A stretch of 64,000 nt of DNA. Source: Desulfomonile tiedjei (GTDB lineage: Bacteria; Desulfobacterota; Desulfomonilia; Desulfomonilales; Desulfomonilaceae). Made by a program: the position numbers and the translations under genes. Shown here piece by piece: positions 59,496-64,000 of the stretch. Positions within the stretch are counted from its first letter, which is position 1, and each line of letters opens with the position of its first letter. Under the pieces are notes generated by a model that was not told the DNA's origin, ran no database searches, and saw only the letters and a list, made by a program, of their open reading frames with translations. The DNA lies in the NCBI GenBank assembly GCA_016212925.1, contig JACRDF010000013.1, positions 1-64,000 on the forward strand. The letters run 5' to 3'.

Positions 59496-59897
59496 TTTGG
59501 GGAGGCCCTTTTTGTAAAAAGGGCCTCCCCAAACCCCTCCCCAAAAACTTTTGTATCATGTTCTGCGTGCGGCTTCCGCCTATGGCGAAAGCCGCACGCA
59601 GAAAGCGCTACCAAAGTTTATTGGAGACGTCTAGGGAACCTTTCCGCACCCTGGCATGGGCGCCGAATGTTGTCCCCCCTCTTGAGGTGGGAGCCACTGC
59701 CGGCTTGACCGGTGGTGCAAGCGCAGAAAACACTACTGGACAAGCCGGAGGAAACGCAGTCCAAGCAAAAAACTTCTATATTCCTGTTTATTGATAAGCT
59801 TCCGCTGCTAGCGGAAGCTTATCAATAAACAGGATGCAGGAGTTTTTGGGGAGGGGGTCCGGGGGAACCCTTTTTTGCAAAAAAGGGTTCCCCCGGA
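59496..59897. repeat. two hairpin elements in tandem, each half decayed
   Basis: 59496-59533 is a perfect 18-bp-arm hairpin (TTTGGGGAGGCCCTTTTT and complement); then CCCCTCCCCAAAAACTTTTG, a centre 59561-59603 (TTCTGCGTGCGGCTT...), and a decayed right end near 59611-59650. Next a decayed left end (CAAAAAACTTCTATA), a perfect centre 59782-59834 with 25-bp arms around CTTCCGCT/AGCGGAAG, GGAGTTTTTGGGGAGGGGG, and an intact right hairpin 59858-59897 (TCCGGGGGAACCC...). It fills the gap 59471-59924. Confidence 0.88.
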
Positions 59898-59924
59898 TTC
59901 ATTCCTTCTTCTCTTCGCCCCGCT

Positions 59925-60371
59925 TCACCGCGGGGTGGCGAGGGGGATGCGGTAGGAGCTGCGGTAGTTTGCGACCGGTTTATTGGAGCGGTCTCGAAAA
60001 TCGATCAGCAGATCGACTTGTTCTTCGATTCCGCTATCCGATTCTACGCTCTGGGTTATTTCCTCGACGTGGACCTGGCCGGTAAGTTCCTCGTCGGCTT
60101 CGGGGTCTCGGAAGTACGCGAAGTCTTCTTTGATTAACCGAGCATCCAAAGGGTCCACGCCCATATCTTCCCAGACGGCCATCAAACACGCTGTGCCATG
60201 GAGGGTCAGGATGGCGGGCCAGTTGGCCGATGGTCCGGAAGGCCTTGTAATGGAAGAGATGGACTGGAAAAGCTCCCAGAGCTGTCTCTGGAAAGCCACT
60301 GATAAGGCCACGGCAAACGCGGGGTACTTCTTGCCGATGAGGGTCCTATCGATGACTTTTATCCTGCGCAT
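59925..60371 (-). CDS. hypothetical protein overlapping nrdG
   Basis: This 148-residue protein starts MRRIKVIDRTLIGKKYPAFA. It has no signal peptide and no recognised motif; the C-terminal half is rich in acidic residues and ends VANYRSSYRIPLATPR. Its start lies within the last 13 bases of nrdG, a typical operon overlap. A longer start at 60419 is possible. It might be a hot-dog-like or regulatory protein, but this is a guess. Downstream is the hairpin element at 59858. Confidence 0.6.
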   Translation of the reverse strand: MRRIKVIDRTLIGKKYPAFAVALSVAFQRQLWELFQSISSITRPSGPSANWPAILTLHGTACLMAVWEDMGVDPLDARLIKEDFAYFRDPEADEELTGQVHVEEITQSVESDSGIEEQVDLLIDFRDRSNKPVANYRSSYRIPLATPR

Positions 60372-61087
60372 GCGTATCCACCCATCATAGGCGGAACTCT
60401 CGCAGGCACCTCGAAGCATCTGCGCATCTCGTCTATTCGTCCTTGGTCGAAAAGGACTTTCCGGCCAAATTGTTTGTCCAGCGTGTCACGGTTCTGGAAC
60501 GCTTGAACCATGAAACGCTGAACATCCCCTAAAGCTCGCCTTATTGCATCGAGTTCCGGTTCCTCAACCAGGCCCGGGATTGCTGTTGTCCTGAAGGCAA
60601 CTTCAAGGGAAGACGATTTGAGGATCTCGATGCTTCGCCTTATAAGTCTGACATCCACGGAAACGCCCGCAACGCCGGCGTAAGCTCTCTTGTCGAGGGG
60701 AGCTTTCACGTCCATGAAGACTGCATCAACTAGCCTCGAACGCACAAGGTCCACCAGCATCGCGGGGTTGGAACCGTTGGTATCGAGCTTGATTTTGATT
60801 CCGAGATCCCGGAAAAGCCGAAGAAGGTCGGGCAGGTTTTTTCGAGTGGTAGGCTCCCCCCCTGTAACCGTGACCCCGTCGATCCAGTCCTTTCGGCAGT
60901 GAAGGGAGTCAAGGACCTTCTCAATAGGGTAATTCGGAATGGTTTCCGGCTCCACCACGAGCCTTCGATTGTGGCATGCCGGGCATCGGAACCCGCACCC
61001 AGCGAGAAAAACTACGGAACAGATCTTACCCGGCCAATCCACCATAGACGTGGTGATGAAGCCTTTGATCCCAAACTCCTGAGTCAA
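60359..61087 (-). CDS. nrdG: anaerobic ribonucleotide reductase activating protein
   Basis: NrdG (242 residues) is the radical SAM activase that makes the glycyl radical of NrdD. The cluster motif is Cys31, Cys35 and Cys38 (CGFRCPACHN), and the SAM-binding GGE is in VTVTGGEPTTRKNL. The longer form with an added C-terminal region is the NrdG2/pyruvate-formate-lyase-activase-like type. The start is probably TTG at 61087 with GGGAG upstream; the next Met (residue 15) would delete part of the fold. It lies 95 bp after the glutaredoxin gene. Confidence 0.92.
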   Translation of the reverse strand: MTQEFGIKGFITTSMVDWPGKICSVVFLAGCGFRCPACHNRRLVVEPETIPNYPIEKVLDSLHCRKDWIDGVTVTGGEPTTRKNLPDLLRLFRDLGIKIKLDTNGSNPAMLVDLVRSRLVDAVFMDVKAPLDKRAYAGVAGVSVDVRLIRRSIEILKSSSLEVAFRTTAIPGLVEEPELDAIRRALGDVQRFMVQAFQNRDTLDKQFGRKVLFDQGRIDEMRRCFEVPARVPPMMGGYACAG

Positions 61088-61151
61088 CTAGGTCTCCCGA
61101 ACACGGATGGGCCGTTTCTCGTTTGTTTCATCGGATGTCGATCAGTCATGC

Positions 61152-61178
61152 AAGGGCACGGCATGCCGTGCCCCTACC
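61152..61178. repeat. REP-like hairpin between nrdG and the glutaredoxin gene
   Basis: AAGGGCACGGCATGCCGTGC plus CCCTACC forms a perfect stem in the short gap; it resembles the GTAGGGGCG...type at 31408. Confidence 0.65.
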
Positions 61179-61182
61179 TTTG

Positions 61183-61434
61183 TTAACCACAGTGCTCTTC
61201 CAAATATTTTCTTATAGGGCCTGCGCCGGTAATTATGTCCCTTCCCTCAGAAACCAGTATGGGCAGTTTTTTCTCGGACAGCGAAACGCACTCATAATAG
61301 GCCAACATGGCCAGCGCTTCGGGGTCATTTCCGTTCAGTGTCATGACCTGCACGTCTTTCATGTTCTGAAGGTCCACATTTGTCTTAACCCAATCACACT
61401 TGCCGCAGCCCTCTTTGGTGAACAGATACGTCAT
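61183..61434 (-). CDS. glutaredoxin-like protein
   Basis: This 83-residue thioredoxin-fold protein has the active-site CGKC (Cys10, Cys13) next to TKEGCGKCDWVK, and later the cis-Pro region LPILVSEGRDIITGAGPIRKYL. It lies between nrdD and nrdG, so it may reduce the class III reductase or its partners like NrdH (inference), although class III usually uses formate. AGGAGG lies six bases upstream. Confidence 0.85.
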   Translation of the reverse strand: MTYLFTKEGCGKCDWVKTNVDLQNMKDVQVMTLNGNDPEALAMLAYYECVSLSEKKLPILVSEGRDIITGAGPIRKYLEEHCG

Positions 61435-61490
61435 GGCTAACCTCCTACTGATAGTGAAAACAAACCGAAACCCAATCGAAAGGAATCCTT

Positions 61491-63602
61491 CTAATCCATA
61501 TCCAGGCTCTGATTCCTATGCCTGTCTCGCAGCTCACCTCTTTTGCCCTTATTCCAGCTCGAAACCTTAGTAAAGTAGCCTGTAATTCTGGTGATCTGCT
61601 CCACCTGGTCAGAGTTACAGTACACGCACAGGTCGTGCAGCCCACGGGTGGTTCGCCCACAAGCCACGCAGGTGGTAAGCTCAGGGGAAAACGCAACCTG
61701 ATCGTTTTGAGTCATCCTGAACGTCTTGATGACGAAGTTTGCCATGGACTCCGCGCTGGGACGGCTCTCGCCAAGCCAGACATGAGTCAGTGACCCGGCT
61801 TCGATCAACGGGTGGAAAAGCCCTTCCCGTTTCACACGCTCGATAGGATCTACCGCCGACCCTACATTAAATAGCGTGGAGTTGGTGTAGTAGATTTCGT
61901 CAAGGCTCAAGTTGCCCTTGACCACTTTCTGAGCCTCGGGGTAGAGCCTCATGTCCAGCTTGGCAAATCGGTACGCCGTGCTCTCCGCGGGCGTCTGTTC
62001 CAGGACAAAGCGCATGCTGTGCTTCTCGGCCAGACGGGCACAGACCAGATTCATGTGAGCGATCACCCTCAAGCCGAACTTGACCGCGTCGTCGCTCGCG
62101 TGGAGTTCTTCGCCGGTATGGTATTGGACCATTTCGTTGAGGCCCACCATGCCGACCAGGTAAGTGACTCTGTGCATACGAAGGTAAGGCTCTCCATCGC
62201 GGTCCATGGTCAGCAGTGCGAGCGGGCCTGTGTCACCCAGCGCCAGTAGCCGCTGAATGAAGTCCTTCTTCTGAATGTGAGCCTGCGCGGCCAGCGAAAT
62301 CCTCTCCGTCAGGAGAGCGAAGAGCCTTGAATCGTCTCCCTTGGCCTCATACGCGATACGAGGCAGATTTATGGTCACGTTCTGCATGGCAGAATATCGC
62401 ATCTTCCAAGGCTGGACGGCATCGTCCAGGTCGCTCTTTTCCAGTTTGAACGACAGGCGGCAACACTCGGATATCTTAGCTGTCTCACCACGATCAAAGA
62501 CAAAATAGGTGTTGCCCTTTTCCGAGGCTATATCACATATGTGATGCAAGAACTCTTCGTGGCCGGGTGTTTTGAAAAACTTCTCCGTGATGTGTATCAG
62601 CGGCTTGGGGAAGAAGAACGGCCGTCCCGCGCCGTCGCCCTCTCGGTAGATGTCGAAAAGCGTCCAAACGAATTTTTGGGCCTCAGGCAGATAGTCTGAG
62701 TAAGTCAGTCCCGTGAAGGTCCCACCCGGGCCGATAGCAGGAACATTCTCAAAATGCTTGGGCACTTCCCAGTACAGGTTGATATCGGTGAAAATTGCCT
62801 GGCCTCCCCGAGCAACCGCCTGCTGAGAAAATTCAAAGATGAGCATTTGGGCCAACTGCCGCACATCTTTCTCAGGAAGGCCCCGAAGGTAAGGAGCGAA
62901 GAAGAGATTCACCGCGTCCCATCCTATGGCGCCGGCGAAGTGGCTCTGAAGGGCAGCTGCGAACTTCACCATGTGAGCCAAAAGAACTTCCGGATGCTTG
63001 GCAGGTTTTGCCATGGCAAGGGAATTGGGAAGGTTGAGCCCGAACTTCTTGATATACTCCAGCGACTGCCCCGAACAATACGGCCGGTCGATAAAACCCA
63101 GGTCATGCAGGTGAACGTCGCCCCTCATGTGTGCGTCACCAACGTTCTGATCGAAGACGTTGAGAAGCGCGTATTCTTTCTTGATGTTCTCTGCGAGCGT
63201 CAGGTTCGTGGCCTCCGGCCCGTGAGGCACGTTGGCGTTTTCTTTGTTGGGGCGGGTGATAAGTTGGTCCACGTCATAGAGCGGCACCCCGAGGCGGGTA
63301 TGCAATCGCCTGTGCTCTTCCAGCCCCCTCTCCAGAAGTTTTGCGTTGACCATTTCTCTGATGAGAGGGGCGGTTATGACCTTAATTCCACTCCTCTTAA
63401 TGTCGTTCTCGATTTCCAGACTGACGTCCTCGGCGGTTCCTTCATCGATGAAGGTCTCACGCAGAAGCGCATCCACGATTCTGCTTCGATCCCAGTCATC
63501 CATGGCCTCGCTCGATGTCCTTACGAACAGGGCCATTTCCGTCGTCTCCATGTGACGAGGCGCATCTTTTCTGTAATCGCTAATTTCTGTTACGCTAGCC
63601 AT
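61491..63602 (-). CDS. nrdD: anaerobic ribonucleoside-triphosphate reductase
   Basis: NrdD (703 residues) reduces ribonucleoside triphosphates using a glycyl radical. The ATP-cone is at about residues 25-110. The catalytic barrel includes DAHMRGDVHLHDL. The zinc site is Cys645, Cys648, Cys659 and Cys662 (CVACG...CVYC). The radical Gly is Gly675 in RITGYFTKVSSWNKGK. AAGGGGG lies eight bases before ATG; a small hairpin CTCCGACTCTTCGGAG sits in the leader (63643-63658). The minus-strand order is nrdD, glutaredoxin, nrdG, hypothetical, likely one transcript. This supports an anaerobic lifestyle. Confidence 0.95.
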   Translation of the reverse strand: MASVTEISDYRKDAPRHMETTEMALFVRTSSEAMDDWDRSRIVDALLRETFIDEGTAEDVSLEIENDIKRSGIKVITAPLIREMVNAKLLERGLEEHRRLHTRLGVPLYDVDQLITRPNKENANVPHGPEATNLTLAENIKKEYALLNVFDQNVGDAHMRGDVHLHDLGFIDRPYCSGQSLEYIKKFGLNLPNSLAMAKPAKHPEVLLAHMVKFAAALQSHFAGAIGWDAVNLFFAPYLRGLPEKDVRQLAQMLIFEFSQQAVARGGQAIFTDINLYWEVPKHFENVPAIGPGGTFTGLTYSDYLPEAQKFVWTLFDIYREGDGAGRPFFFPKPLIHITEKFFKTPGHEEFLHHICDIASEKGNTYFVFDRGETAKISECCRLSFKLEKSDLDDAVQPWKMRYSAMQNVTINLPRIAYEAKGDDSRLFALLTERISLAAQAHIQKKDFIQRLLALGDTGPLALLTMDRDGEPYLRMHRVTYLVGMVGLNEMVQYHTGEELHASDDAVKFGLRVIAHMNLVCARLAEKHSMRFVLEQTPAESTAYRFAKLDMRLYPEAQKVVKGNLSLDEIYYTNSTLFNVGSAVDPIERVKREGLFHPLIEAGSLTHVWLGESRPSAESMANFVIKTFRMTQNDQVAFSPELTTCVACGRTTRGLHDLCVYCNSDQVEQITRITGYFTKVSSWNKGKRGELRDRHRNQSLDMD

Positions 63603-64000
63603 AGCAATCCCCCTTGGATCAGCTCCGTGTATGGGAATAGGCCTCCGACTCTTCGGAGGAAGCAGGAAATTTCATTGACACCACATCCTGTTAGAATTCG
63701 ATTAAATCACTATTAAGATTATGCCGTTTGAAGGATTACCTTGCATACTACTTTTGTTTCCCATGAGCCCTTTGGGGCGGTCCAGCCGTGTTAGGCCCTT
63801 GCACCCCCGGTTGGGCCTAAAATTTCAGTGCCCCCGACCTTTAGGTCTGCTTGGTGCCGATGTCTGGCCTCGACACTCGACCGATACTTCAACCTTTCTT
63901 TAAAACCCCTGGAATTCGGAGAGGAATGGCAAAATGTTCCGATCACGAAAGCGGATCATCTTGTGGGGGCAATGTTTATCGCCACAACATCTAGTGTGTC
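63603..64000. other. gap upstream of nrdD, no gene recognised
   Basis: The 63603-63720 part is the nrdD leader. The rest has no gene that I can support up to the window edge. CACAACATCTAGTGTG (63981-63996) has some likeness to an NrdR box but is about 380 bp from nrdD and imperfect. Confidence 0.4.

Noticed and set aside
59558-59794. 78-codon frame in the tandem hairpin elements
   Set aside because: Runs through palindromic centre and decayed element ends.
63981-63996. CACAACATCTAGTGTG as an NrdR box for nrdD
   Set aside because: Imperfect, single and about 380 bp from the gene; NrdR sites usually come in pairs close to the promoter.

Overview
The window looks like chromosomal DNA of a strictly anaerobic, Gram-negative deltaproteobacterium (Desulfobacterota, possibly Desulfomonile- or Syntrophobacter-like). 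This placement is an inference. It rests on an anaerobic class III ribonucleotide reductase (NrdD/NrdG), an acyl-CoA dehydrogenase/EtfAB/membrane FeS oxidoreductase module of the kind used in syntrophic or sulfate-reducing fatty acid oxidation, a methylmalonyl-CoA branch, cytochrome c maturation system II (ResB/CcsA), the rpmE-DUF1385-prfA order, and several lipobox proteins. No tRNA, rRNA, CRISPR array, phage or plasmid gene was recognised.

Layout. 1-2.6 kb: a 204-bp palindrome, a PAS histidine kinase and an Hda/DnaA-like ATPase. 3-8.5 kb: rho, rpmE, a DUF1385 membrane protein, prfA and a B12/radical SAM protein. 8.5-12.2 kb: a REP/RAYT transposase locus and a coiled-coil lipoprotein. 12.2-21.7 kb: acyl-CoA dehydrogenase, XRE-cupin regulator, membrane FeS oxidoreductase, etfB, etfA, a second RAYT locus and an acyl-CoA ligase. 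21.9-28.9 kb: purine nucleoside phosphorylase, nucleoside deaminase, purM, DUF523 and glnE. 28.9-31.1 kb: a 102-103 bp tandem array holding a third RAYT, then panE. 32-40 kb: PAS protein, CheY-like regulator, CheB-CheR-PAS protein and a PAS-GAF histidine kinase, interleaved with a fourth RAYT and followed by a fifth. 40.8-48.2 kb: small proteins, a condensation-fold acyltransferase, a polysaccharide export lipoprotein, a flavoprotein, an FG-GAP protein, cysteine synthase and its Rrf2 regulator. 48.8-54.8 kb: a 29-residue mS38-like ribosomal protein, an HELTH protein, an FmdB zinc ribbon, methylmalonyl-CoA epimerase, a biotin carrier, an old-yellow-enzyme homologue and methylmalonyl-CoA mutase. 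55-64 kb: ResB/CcsA, NagZ, an SDR and the nrdD-glutaredoxin-nrdG cluster.

How it fits together. The acyl-CoA ligase, dehydrogenase, ETF and FeS oxidoreductase form a route from fatty or other carboxylic acids to the quinone pool. Epimerase, biotin carrier and mutase handle propionyl/methylmalonyl-CoA. The central signalling block looks like a phospho-relay or methylation-linked sensory island.

The most unusual aspect is the intergenic DNA. Five different REP-associated tyrosine transposases (RAYTs) each sit among their own type of short palindrome. A separate family of roughly 170-190 bp symmetric hairpin elements, with terminal hairpins built on CCCTTTTTGNAAAAAGGG and variable palindromic centres, recurs near gene ends. 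No classical insertion sequence with a DDE transposase was seen.
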